Assembly: GCF_001557875.1 (NCBI RefSeq)
Contig: NZ_LNRF01000001.1
Location: 372,001-436,000, forward strand
From: Vibrio splendidus
GTDB taxonomy: Bacteria; Pseudomonadota; Gammaproteobacteria; Enterobacterales; Vibrionaceae
Length of the DNA: 64,000 nucleotides
Reading direction: 5' to 3'
The notes under the pieces: generated by a model
Seen by the model: only the letters and a program-made list of their open reading frames with translations
Told to the model about the DNA's origin: nothing
Databases searched by the model: none
Shown here: piece after piece, positions 9,242 to 17,102 of the stretch
Layout: the number at the start of each line of letters is the position of its first letter
Position numbering within the stretch: the first letter of the stretch is position 1
Program-made: the position numbers and the translations under genes

Positions 9242-10579
9242 ATGCAGCGTATTGCTTTAATTGAAGATGACGCGATTGTGCGTCAGGCAACCAGCCAATG
9301 GTTACAGTTGGCGGGGTTTGATGTCACCGCATTTGAAGTGGGGCAAGATGCGTTAGATGCTGTCGAGTTGGGTGATTTTCAGACCATCATCACCGATGTT
9401 CGCTTACCTGATATTGATGGTGTTGAACTGCTAGGGCGCTTTAAAAGCCTTGTGCCAGATGTGCCTGTTATCTTGATCACTGGCCATGGCGATGTCGATA
9501 TGGCGGTAAAGGCGTTACAACAGGGCGCGTATGATTTTATTGAAAAGCCATTCGATCCAGAGCGTTTGTCTCAAACGGTATCTGAAGCCGTCGAAAAGCA
9601 TCAAAGTGTTCAAGACAGAATCAGCCGCCAAAGCTATCTAGATAATTTGAAAGGCATTGAACAGGTGCTGATCGGTCGCAGTAAAGTGATGTGCGAATTG
9701 CGCGAACAAATACAAAAAGTCGCTTCCATTGACACTAATGTGATTATTTATGGGGAAACGGGCTGTGGTAAAGAGTTGGTTGCTTCTTGTCTGCATGAGT
9801 TTAGTCAGCGTAAACCTCATCCTTTTGTACCGCTTAATTGTGGCGCGATTCCAGAAAACCTGTTTGAAAGTGAGTTGTTTGGACACGAAGCTGGAGCGTT
9901 TACTGGCGCGGCCAAACGACGCATTGGTAAGCTTGAATTTGCCGATAAAGGCACGGTGTTTCTTGATGAAATAGAAAGTATGCCGCTGTCGATGCAGGTC
10001 AAAGTGCTGCGTACTCTTCAAGATAATGTCGTGGAACGTGTCGGTGGTAATCAGCAACAAAATGTCGACCTGCGAGTGGTGTCTGCCTCGAAAAGCGATC
10101 TACTCAATCACCCCGATTTTCGCCAAGATCTTTTCTATCGTCTCAACGTTGCTCAATTGCATTTACCTCCGCTAAGTGAGCGAGAAGAAGATGCCTTGCT
10201 TTTGTTTGAACACTTTACCCAAGAAGCTAACCCTGAAACACGAGTGGCCAGTGAGGCTGATCGCTATGCACTGCTCTCGTACGCATGGCCGGGCAATGTG
10301 CGTGAGTTACGTAATGTGGCTATTCGTTTTGCATTAGATGAAAGCCTGACCGTTGGGGATATTTTGGCGTGTCGACCTAACTCAGTAACAGAAACAACTA
10401 CGGCGGGTATCCCGTTGGCGGTTCAGGTACAGAGCTTTGAAAGGAAGGTGATTCATGATGCTTTGGTTCGCTATCAGGGGCGTATTAATGATGTGATGCA
10501 AGATTTGGATTTACCCCGTCGAACACTAAACCAAAAAATGGTGCGTTATGCGTTGAACCGAAGTGATTATGTTGATTAA
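9242..10579 (+). CDS. NtrC/DctD-family sigma-54-dependent response regulator
   Basis: Cytoplasmic activator of 445 residues. The receiver domain (1-120) has its acidic pocket at D9-D10 and the phospho-acceptor D52 in [10 protein letters not shown]. The AAA+ domain has Walker A GETGCGKE (171-178) and the sigma-54-contacting GAFTGA loop (218-223). A C-terminal Fis-type helix-turn-helix (about 405-440) contains PRRTLNQKM. The reading frame is open upstream to 9038, but the receiver fold begins at [10 protein letters not shown], so I use the ATG at 9242. It should be phosphorylated by the divergent kinase and activate the sigma-54 promoter at 10829 upstream of the TRAP genes. Confidence 0.92.
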   Translation: MQRIALIEDDAIVRQATSQWLQLAGFDVTAFEVGQDALDAVELGDFQTIITDVRLPDIDGVELLGRFKSLVPDVPVILITGHGDVDMAVKALQQGAYDFIEKPFDPERLSQTVSEAVEKHQSVQDRISRQSYLDNLKGIEQVLIGRSKVMCELREQIQKVASIDTNVIIYGETGCGKELVASCLHEFSQRKPHPFVPLNCGAIPENLFESELFGHEAGAFTGAAKRRIGKLEFADKGTVFLDEIESMPLSMQVKVLRTLQDNVVERVGGNQQQNVDLRVVSASKSDLLNHPDFRQDLFYRLNVAQLHLPPLSEREEDALLLFEHFTQEANPETRVASEADRYALLSYAWPGNVRELRNVAIRFALDESLTVGDILACRPNSVTETTTAGIPLAVQVQSFERKVIHDALVRYQGRINDVMQDLDLPRRTLNQKMVRYALNRSDYVD

Positions 10580-10616
10580 GCAGTGATGAAGAGATGAGAG
10601 GTGCAGCCTGAATCAA

Positions 10617-10634
10617 TGAGCAAAAAATAGCTCA
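10617..10634. promoter_or_regulatory. Upstream activator palindrome 1 (TGAGC-N8-GCTCA)
   Basis: Perfect 5+5 inverted repeat with an 8-base A-rich centre, 38 bases after the regulator stop codon. It shares arms and spacing with two more copies downstream, as expected for binding sites of the NtrC-type activator. Confidence 0.65.
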
Positions 10635-10726
10635 CCTCATATTTGTCACTTTATAAATATTGATCACATAAATACGACGCAGTGTGACTTAGCTATCTTT
10701 AAATAGATGTTAAAGCTTGCTTTGGA

Positions 10727-10744
10727 TAAGCAAAAAACAGCTCA
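10727..10744. promoter_or_regulatory. Upstream activator palindrome 2 (TAAGC-N8-GCTCA)
   Basis: Second copy of the AGC-N8-GCT palindrome, with the symmetry extended by flanking GGAT and ATCC. It is centred about 95 bases upstream of the sigma-54 promoter, a usual enhancer distance. Confidence 0.7.
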
Positions 10745-10760
10745 TCCAATAGCAACTAAA

Positions 10761-10778
10761 TAAGCAATAAATGGCTCA
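10761..10778. promoter_or_regulatory. Upstream activator palindrome 3 (TAAGC-N8-GCTCA)
   Basis: Third copy, centred 34 bases (about three helical turns) from the second. This same-face spacing favours cooperative binding of activator dimers. Confidence 0.7.
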
Positions 10779-10828
10779 TATAAAGTAGCCTTTAAAATAA
10801 AACACAATTAAAACAAGTGGTTAAAAAT

Positions 10829-10844
10829 TGGCATTGCGCTTGCT
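10829..10844 (+). promoter_or_regulatory. Sigma-54 (-24/-12) promoter of the TRAP-lhgO operon
   Basis: TTGGCAT followed by CTTGCT puts the invariant GG (10830-10831) and GC (10842-10843) exactly 10 bases apart, as RpoN promoters require. It lies about 60 bases before the binding-protein ATG and downstream of three activator palindromes. The rest of the 10580-10902 gap shows nothing else. Confidence 0.82.
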
Positions 10845-10902
10845 ATCTAGTAATTGTTGTTAACAAAAATATAACGTGAATAACTCTACATGGAGAGTAA
10901 CA

Positions 10903-11916
10903 ATGAAATACAACAAGCTAGTTAAAACTTTGGCAATCGCAATGGCATCTATTGGCCTCATCAGTAATGCCTCAGCTCAAGAAGATCGCAGCTACATTTT
11001 AGCGACGGCTTCAACAGGCGGCACTTACTACCCTGTAGGCGTAGCGTTGGCGACATTGAGTAAAGTTAAGCTTGCGCCCAAGCAGCACTTTTCTTTGGCT
11101 GCGATCAGTTCGGCAGGATCTGGCGAGAACGTAAAACTTCTGAATGAGAACGAAGCACAGTTTGCCATCTTACAAGGCCTGTATGGCGCATGGGCGTGGC
11201 AAGGGCTAGGTCCATATGAGAAGTCCGGTAGTCAAAAGCAGTTACGTTCAGTGTCTATGCTTTGGCAGAACGTGGAGCACTTTATCGTGCGCTCTGATCT
11301 GACAGAAACGGGCACCATGAGTGACCTTGATAACTTGAACGGTAAGAAGTTTTCTATCGGTAAGAAGAACTCAGGTACCGAGAATTCAGGCCGTCAAATC
11401 ATGCGAGGCCTGTCCGTAGACCCAGAACAATTTAAACTTGCCTTTATGGGTTACGGCGGCAGTGCGAGTGCACTACAGAATGGCACTATTGATGGCATGA
11501 ACACACCCGCTGGCGTGCCTGTTGGTGCGGTAACTCAAGCGTTTGCAGCCTTGGGTGAAGACATTCAAATCCTGTCGTTTACTGATGCACAGATCAAACA
11601 AGCGAACGGTGATTACAATATCTGGACCAAATATGAGATCCCAGCAAATACTTACCCAGGTGTTGATAAGCCGATCACGACTATCGCACAACCTAACTTC
11701 CTAGCGGTTCGTGAAGACATCTCTGAAGAAGATGTGTACGAGCTCACCAAAGCAATTTATGAAAACCTACCTTTCCTACAAGGTATCCACAAAGCGACCA
11801 AAGCAATGGCACTAGAGAAAGGAATTGCAGGCCTACCTGTGCCACTTCACCCAGGCGCAGCACGTTACTACCAAGAAGTGGGTATCGAGATCCCTTCTGA
11901 GTTGATCGTCAACTAG
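10903..11916 (+). CDS. TAXI-family TRAP transporter periplasmic binding protein
   Basis: Exported solute receptor of 337 residues. The signal peptide runs to about residue 25 (LISNASAQ), and the mature part opens with YILATASTGGTYYPVG, the hallmark of the TAXI (TRAP-associated extracytoplasmic immunogenic) family. Further family segments are ISSAGSGENVKLLNENEAQFAI and FMGYGGSASALQNGTIDG. The ATG at 10903 follows TGGAGAG; the in-frame GTG nine codons earlier lacks this. It delivers its ligand to the fused permease encoded next. Ligand unknown; the lhgO gene in the same operon points to 2-hydroxyglutarate or a similar C5 dicarboxylate. Confidence 0.9.
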   Translation: MKYNKLVKTLAIAMASIGLISNASAQEDRSYILATASTGGTYYPVGVALATLSKVKLAPKQHFSLAAISSAGSGENVKLLNENEAQFAILQGLYGAWAWQGLGPYEKSGSQKQLRSVSMLWQNVEHFIVRSDLTETGTMSDLDNLNGKKFSIGKKNSGTENSGRQIMRGLSVDPEQFKLAFMGYGGSASALQNGTIDGMNTPAGVPVGAVTQAFAALGEDIQILSFTDAQIKQANGDYNIWTKYEIPANTYPGVDKPITTIAQPNFLAVREDISEEDVYELTKAIYENLPFLQGIHKATKAMALEKGIAGLPVPLHPGAARYYQEVGIEIPSELIVN

Positions 11917-11956
11917 CTGTTTGCCATCAACTAACCACTTCGTGACTTAATTGCTT

Positions 11957-11990
11957 GGTGCACGTTCGCTCAACAATGTGTTCGTGCACC
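11957..11990 (+). other. Stem-loop between TAXI receptor and permease genes
   Basis: Perfect 8-bp stem (GGTGCACG at 11957-11964, CGTGCACC at 11983-11990) with an 18-base loop and no T tract. It probably protects the receptor mRNA or lowers permease expression rather than ending transcription. Confidence 0.55.
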
Positions 11991-12044
11991 TCCTTACTTT
12001 ATGGATTTTCTCTGCGCGTTTGCTGTGGAGAGCAGGAGTTTTCT

Positions 12045-14222
12045 ATGAGCGATTCGCTGCAGCAGGAACTGAAAAAATTTGAACTGCCGACCCGAACGGA
12101 TTTTCCGTGGGTGGGTAAAGCGATAACAACCATGGGAGTGATCCTCTCCCTATTACACATTTGGTTTAACACCTTATCTACTTTGCCAGAGCTTTGGATT
12201 TCAGCGACCCACTTCGCCGGTTTTGCGGTCATTTGCGCGCTTTGGTATCCCGCCCACATCTCATTGAAAAGAAGCAAAATTGCTTTGGCTGTGGACATCG
12301 GGATCGCCTTGGCGGCTCTAGCTTGTCTTATCTACATTCCCTTTGCAGAAGATGCCCTTTATGAGCGAGGCGTGAAGTTTGTCGCCAGTGACTGGTTCTT
12401 CTCTATCTTGGCGATCGCTATCGTAATCGAGCTTATCCGACGCACCATGGGTTGGTTTATTCCGGTGCTTATCTTGGTGTGTTTGAGCTATGTGGTGCTG
12501 TGGGGGCAATGGACCAGCGGCATCTTCCATTTTCCGGGTTTGAGCCTTGAAACACTGCTTTATCGAAGCTTTTACTCATCAGAAGGGATGTTTGGTTCTA
12601 TCTCAAGAATCAGCTGGACCTTCGTGTTCATGTTTATCCTATTTGGCGCATTCTTAGTGCGATCTGGCGTTGGTGATTACATTATCGATGTGTCTCGTGC
12701 GGCAGCAGGCAAAGTGATTGGTGGCCCCGGCTTCATTGCGGTGATTGGTTCTGGTTTGATGGGATCAGTGTCTGGTTCGAGCGTAGCAAATACGGTTTCG
12801 ACAGGTGTCATCAGTATTCCTCTGATGCAAAAAGCCGGTTTCCCTTCGCGTTTTGCTGCTGGTGTGGAAGCGGCTGCATCGACGGGCGGACAGTTGATGC
12901 CACCTGTGATGGGCGCAGGTGCGTTTATCATGGCGTCTTACACGCAGATCCCTTATGTCGATATCATTGCGGTTTCCTTCTTACCTGCGCTTATCTACTT
13001 TTTGTCTGTGGCCTTTTTTGTGCGTATTGAAGCAAAACGAAGTGGCGTGCAAAAAGTCACTTCTGGTTGTGAACCTCTATTGAAGGTATTGCTGTCGGGT
13101 TGGCACAACCTGATCCCGCTAGCGGTATTGGTGACTTTGTTAGTTAAAGGCTTTACGCCAACGTACGCTGCAGGTATTTCAATTCTGTCTGTTGTGGTGG
13201 CTTCATGGTTCTCTAAAAATCACAAAATGGGTCCAAAGGCGATCATCGAAGCGCTTTCTCAAGGTGCGAAAAACATGGCGACCACCGCTGTGCTGTTGGT
13301 GGGTATTGGTCTTGTGATTAACGTTATCAGCACCACCGGAATTGGTAACACCTTCTCGTTGATGATCAACAGTTGGGCGAATGGAGACTTGCTAGTCATG
13401 ATTGCCTTGATCGCACTAGCGTCTTTGATTCTAGGTATGGGCTTGCCAGTAACCGCGGCCTATATCGTGTTGGGTACTTTGTCGGCTCCAGCTTTGTATA
13501 AATTGATTGCTGAGAGTCAGTTGCTTGATCTGTTGGTTTCGGGTCAGCTACCAGAGCAGGCGAAAGCCATCTTCATGTTAGCGGCACCAGACAAGTTAGA
13601 TTTACTGAATGCGCCAATGGCTCTCGAAACAGCCAAAGAGATGATCGCGTTAGTCCCTGCTGACTTTGTCGAAACGCTACTTGAGCAAAGCTTAGGCTTG
13701 GAAGCGATCAGCCTTGCGCTGCTTTCTGCACACTTGATCATCTTCTGGTTATCACAAGACAGCAACGTAACTCCGCCAGTTTGTTTAACCGCATTTGCAG
13801 CCGCGACCATTGCTAAAACCCCACCAATGAGAACGGGCTTAATGGCATGGAAGATCGCCAAAGGCCTGTACTTGGTGCCACTGCTTATCGCTTACACCAA
13901 CTTAGTAAGTTGGGATGTGACCTCGGTTTTGGTCACTGGTGGCTTTGCTATCATTGGTACTTACGCGTTTGTTGCCGCGATTGAGGGGTACTTAGAGAGT
14001 GAAATTAATCTTGTGCTGCGCGCGGTATTGATTGCTTTGGGTGTGGCTTTGGTTTGGCCTGATGTGTCAATCGTGATTCGCTTGGTGTGTGTAGCGCTGT
14101 TTGTGGGCATCTTCATCTACAGCGGTCGTAAATACGACATCAATCAAGTGAAAAAGGAATCGGACGGTGAGCAAGAGTCTTTACCTCAAACCGAGGCTGA
14201 CACTGTCGTGTCTCCCCTATAA
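12045..14222 (+). CDS. Fused TRAP transporter permease (DctQM fusion)
   Basis: Polytopic inner-membrane protein of 725 residues, the usual size for TAXI-associated permeases in which the small (4 TM) and large (about 12 TM) subunits are one chain. Typical large-subunit motifs are VSGSSVANTVSTG and GGQLMPPVMGAGAF; GMGLPVTAAY and QDSNVTPPVCLTAFAAA come later. The frame is open back to 11955, but the ATG at 12045 has a good GGAG site ten bases before it and starts the family-like sequence. A hydrophobic C-terminal tail is followed by a charged end. It works with the receptor at 10903 and a sodium gradient to import the operon's substrate. Confidence 0.9.
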   Translation: MSDSLQQELKKFELPTRTDFPWVGKAITTMGVILSLLHIWFNTLSTLPELWISATHFAGFAVICALWYPAHISLKRSKIALAVDIGIALAALACLIYIPFAEDALYERGVKFVASDWFFSILAIAIVIELIRRTMGWFIPVLILVCLSYVVLWGQWTSGIFHFPGLSLETLLYRSFYSSEGMFGSISRISWTFVFMFILFGAFLVRSGVGDYIIDVSRAAAGKVIGGPGFIAVIGSGLMGSVSGSSVANTVSTGVISIPLMQKAGFPSRFAAGVEAAASTGGQLMPPVMGAGAFIMASYTQIPYVDIIAVSFLPALIYFLSVAFFVRIEAKRSGVQKVTSGCEPLLKVLLSGWHNLIPLAVLVTLLVKGFTPTYAAGISILSVVVASWFSKNHKMGPKAIIEALSQGAKNMATTAVLLVGIGLVINVISTTGIGNTFSLMINSWANGDLLVMIALIALASLILGMGLPVTAAYIVLGTLSAPALYKLIAESQLLDLLVSGQLPEQAKAIFMLAAPDKLDLLNAPMALETAKEMIALVPADFVETLLEQSLGLEAISLALLSAHLIIFWLSQDSNVTPPVCLTAFAAATIAKTPPMRTGLMAWKIAKGLYLVPLLIAYTNLVSWDVTSVLVTGGFAIIGTYAFVAAIEGYLESEINLVLRAVLIALGVALVWPDVSIVIRLVCVALFVGIFIYSGRKYDINQVKKESDGEQESLPQTEADTVVSPL

Positions 14223-14248
14223 TTAAAAGGATTGAATGTAGGAATATT

Positions 14249-15466
14249 ATGAACTCAATATACGACTATATTATCGTTGGTGGCGGCATTGTTGGTGTAT
14301 CAACGGCATGGCAATTACAGCAAGCTCACCCTGATAAAAGTATCCTTTTAGTCGAAAAGGAGCGTGGCTTTGCGCAGCATCAAACTGGCCATAATAGCGG
14401 GGTGATTCATGCTGGAGTTTACTACGCTCCAGGCAGTTTAAAGGCGGATTTTTGTAAGCGTGGCGTAGAGCGCACCATCGCCTTTTGCAGCCAACACGAT
14501 ATCCCCGTCGAAAACTGCGGTAAGTTGTTGGTCGCGACCAATGAGCAGGAAGTGGAGCGCATGAACGCGCTTTATCAACGTTGTCATGATAACGATATTG
14601 ATGTCGATTTGTTGGATCAAGCGCAACTCAAACTTGCCGAGCCAAACATCACGGGATTGGGGGCGATTTATGTCAAAACCACCAGTATCGTCGATTACAA
14701 AAAAGTCACCGAAGTAATGGCTCAGCAGTTTGTTGAGGCTGGCGGGGAATTGAGCTTAGGGACTGAAGTGATTTTAGTCGATGAGCAAGACGATGAGGTT
14801 CAATTGACCTGCAAAGTGGATGGGCAGACCTTGCAGCTGAACAGTCGATTCTTGATCACTTGCTCGGGCTTGATGGCGGATAGAATGACCAAGATGCTTG
14901 GTATTGAAACCGACTTCCAAATCGTGCCTTATCGCGGTGAATATTATCAGTTGGACGCTAAGCACAACCAAGTGGTGAATCATCTTATCTATCCGATCCC
15001 TGACCCTGAGCTACCGTTCTTGGGCGTGCATTTAACACGCATGATTGATGGCTCCGTAACAGTAGGGCCAAATGCGGTTCAAGGCTGGAAGCGAGAAGGG
15101 TATGGCAAGCTGAACTTTAGTTTCAAGGACACGATGCAGATGCTCAGTTTTGCGGGTTTTTGGAAGGTCACTGCAAATCACCTGAAAACGGGATTGGTCG
15201 AGTTTAAGAACTCATGGTGGAAACCGGGTTACCTAAAATTAGTTAATAAGTACTGCCCGAGCATTACTGTGTCAGATTTCAAACCTTACCCAGCAGGCAT
15301 TCGTGCTCAAGCGGTACTCAAGGATGGCACCTTGGTTCATGACTTCCTGTTTGCGGAAAGCCCAAGAAGCCTGCACGTGTGTAATGCTCCATCGCCTGCG
15401 GCGACTTCAGCGATGCCTATTGGCGAATACATTTGTGGCGAGATAATGCGTAAAACAGCCAGTTAA
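14249..15466 (+). CDS. lhgO: L-2-hydroxyglutarate oxidase/dehydrogenase
   Basis: FAD-dependent oxidoreductase of the DAO family, 405 residues, close to the length of E. coli LhgO (YgaF). The dinucleotide-binding motif is IVGGGIVGVSTAW (residues 9-21), followed by HQTGHNSGVIHAGVYY, an LhgO signature. The C-terminal FAD-contacting AGIRAQ and NAPSPAATSA segments are present. It oxidises L-2-hydroxyglutarate to 2-oxoglutarate, probably passing electrons to the quinone pool. The gene is 26 bases after the permease gene with a TAGGAAT site, so it is the last gene of the sigma-54-controlled operon. An E. coli-like csiD partner is absent here. Confidence 0.9.
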   Translation: MNSIYDYIIVGGGIVGVSTAWQLQQAHPDKSILLVEKERGFAQHQTGHNSGVIHAGVYYAPGSLKADFCKRGVERTIAFCSQHDIPVENCGKLLVATNEQEVERMNALYQRCHDNDIDVDLLDQAQLKLAEPNITGLGAIYVKTTSIVDYKKVTEVMAQQFVEAGGELSLGTEVILVDEQDDEVQLTCKVDGQTLQLNSRFLITCSGLMADRMTKMLGIETDFQIVPYRGEYYQLDAKHNQVVNHLIYPIPDPELPFLGVHLTRMIDGSVTVGPNAVQGWKREGYGKLNFSFKDTMQMLSFAGFWKVTANHLKTGLVEFKNSWWKPGYLKLVNKYCPSITVSDFKPYPAGIRAQAVLKDGTLVHDFLFAESPRSLHVCNAPSPAATSAMPIGEYICGEIMRKTAS

Positions 15467-15486
15467 ATAGCCCTAGCCCCAGTAAT

Positions 15487-15518
15487 AAAAAAGACCATCT
15501 TGATGATGGTCTTTTTTT
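15487..15518. terminator. Bidirectional terminator between lhgO and the toxin operon
   Basis: An 8-bp core stem (AGACCATC and GATGGTCT), extended by A and T runs on either side, with a 5-base loop. The T run on the plus strand serves lhgO, and the A run serves the converging minus-strand operon. Confidence 0.88.
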
Positions 15519-15551
15519 ATCAGCCGCTTACAAAATCGTAGGCACGCTACA

Positions 15552-16325
15552 CTACAGGCAATAGAGTGAGCTACGACTTCGAAGGGAGACTTCTTCACCG
15601 CTGTAACTGTCATAGATGTGGATATCAGGCTCCGCTTTTAGGTATCGAGCAGGGTTCTTTACTTCTCGCATCTTGATGTAGTTTTTGTTTGGTGAGACTC
15701 GCTCAATCGCTTCTACTCGAAAGTAGGTGTTTGGCTTCGCGAGTATTTCTGCTTCATCCGGTTTGAACGTATACGCGTTAATGGCGCGACCTGCTGACTT
15801 GAGTTCAATTTTGAATTGAGCTGCAGAGGCGCCTTCGTAAACACCAGCTGACGAAAAGTTCTTGGCAACACTAGGCAGTGTCGATGTCGATAAAAAGGCT
15901 TTCTCGTGCAGAATATCACCAACATTTAGCTTATCCAGTAGCGTATTTTTTATCGATGAGCCACGGTAGACTGTGCCCTTGTAGTTAGGAAGTTTATTCA
16001 TGACATTTCGCATATGAAAGACTCGCGACTTTAATGTGCGACCAAACATTTCAGACAAATATCCTTCTGGTTCTCCCGCCCGCATGTATTCATTGACCAC
16101 GTCGTGATCCACTCGGCCATAGTTTTTGATTGCGGAATATTCTTCAGGCACCATCTTTTTTTCAGCTTTTACATGGTGCGTCGTTGCCCAGTCCATCAAG
16201 TCATCCGCAATTTGTTGTTGCGCCTGATAGGAGAGTGAACGCCCTTTAAACTCAGGAAACTCCTCACTTTGTGCCGAAAAACTTGTCATTAAAGAGAGAC
16301 AAAGCACTCCAATAAATTTTTTCAT
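15552..16325 (-). CDS. Secreted mono-ADP-ribosyltransferase (Vis paralogue)
   Basis: Exported protein of 257 residues with a signal peptide (to about residue 20, SFSAQS). It carries the full R-STS-ExE arginine-type ADP-ribosyltransferase signature: YRG with R121, LSTSTLP with S146-T147-S148, and the ExE turn E191-A192-E193 in DEAEIL. Such enzymes transfer ADP-ribose from NAD to host protein arginines. It is 15 bases after the neighbouring transferase gene and clearly paralogous to it (shared KLPxYKGT, STSTLP and EAExLxxPN segments). A shared C-terminal YSGEEV...SLxC tail is conserved. Target and route to the host cytosol are unknown. It is the last gene of a three-gene operon. Confidence 0.85.
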   Translation of the reverse strand: MKKFIGVLCLSLMTSFSAQSEEFPEFKGRSLSYQAQQQIADDLMDWATTHHVKAEKKMVPEEYSAIKNYGRVDHDVVNEYMRAGEPEGYLSEMFGRTLKSRVFHMRNVMNKLPNYKGTVYRGSSIKNTLLDKLNVGDILHEKAFLSTSTLPSVAKNFSSAGVYEGASAAQFKIELKSAGRAINAYTFKPDEAEILAKPNTYFRVEAIERVSPNKNYIKMREVKNPARYLKAEPDIHIYDSYSGEEVSLRSRSSLYCL

Positions 16326-16340
16326 TGTTTGATCCTTAGC

Positions 16341-17090
16341 TTATGTGCAAACGAGAGAGTGCCAAAATGATGCTTCTACTTCTTCGCCTGAATAGAGATT
16401 ATATTTCTGAGTATTTTTGACGGCAGACGCCTTCACCGTCTCAACGCCGATGTAGGTATGGTTAGAAGTTCGCTCTATCTGGGTGATTCGAAAGTGTGCA
16501 TTTGGTGCAAATAGAACCTCTGCTTCTTTGCTGTACTCCGAAAGCCCTGCAATGGTGTGACCCCCTTGATTGACCTTTACCTCAAAGACTATTCGCTTGA
16601 GTCTTTGCGGTGAGTTGGGATGCACTACCGAAAAGCGCTTAGCGACTTCTGGGAGAGTAGAGGTTGAAGTAAATGCTGGCTCGACCAACACGTCCCCCTC
16701 TTCGAGCTTGTTAAGCAGAGATAGTTTTACCCAAGCCCCTCGATAGGCGGTCCCTTTGTATTTCGGCAGCTTGTTGAGGGCCGATTTAACCGTGCGAATG
16801 TAATACCTCGCATCTGCTCCAGCGACACCCCATGTTGAGGTGTCAGTCGCCCTTAGGTAGTCATTAGCGGTCTGATAGCCGGAAATTGAAAAGTCTTCCA
16901 CCGCTTCCTTTTCATTGGCAGTTATGAAGGAGTAGCGCCAACCATTGGAAGCCTTTGACCAGTCTTTGAAGTCTTCTGCTAGCTGGGTGACCTCTTCCTC
17001 TGAACGGTTTGGCTGTTTGATCGCATCAAACGGTTGAGAGAAGGCAGCAAAACTCAAACAACAGAGAAGTAATAAAAAACGAGTATTCAT
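16341..17090 (-). CDS. vis: Secreted mono-ADP-ribosyltransferase, Vis-like toxin
   Basis: Exported protein of 249 residues with an 18-19-residue signal peptide (LSFAAFSQ). It has an R-STS-ExE active site: R117 in YRG, S142-T143-S144 in FTSTSTLP, and E189-A190-E191 in KEAEVL. Length, signal peptide and the glutamate numbering agree with my memory of the Vis toxin of Vibrio splendidus 12B01, an arginine-directed transferase with the catalytic pair E189/E191. That identity is from memory and not checked. The gene starts 12 bases after the stop of the large secreted protein gene, so translation is probably coupled. Host target unknown. Confidence 0.85.
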   Translation of the reverse strand: MNTRFLLLLCCLSFAAFSQPFDAIKQPNRSEEEVTQLAEDFKDWSKASNGWRYSFITANEKEAVEDFSISGYQTANDYLRATDTSTWGVAGADARYYIRTVKSALNKLPKYKGTAYRGAWVKLSLLNKLEEGDVLVEPAFTSTSTLPEVAKRFSVVHPNSPQRLKRIVFEVKVNQGGHTIAGLSEYSKEAEVLFAPNAHFRITQIERTSNHTYIGVETVKASAVKNTQKYNLYSGEEVEASFWHSLVCT

Positions 17091-17102
17091 AGTGTCCGCC
17101 CT

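Noticed and set aside
9750..10060. Long antisense frames inside the response regulator gene (and similar ones inside lap, betA and dctP)
   Set aside because: They lie fully within strongly supported genes, show no family features, and are by-products of codon bias.
11955..12044. N-terminal extension of the fused TRAP permease
   Set aside because: It would overlap the stem-loop and lacks a ribosome binding site. The ATG at 12045 has one.
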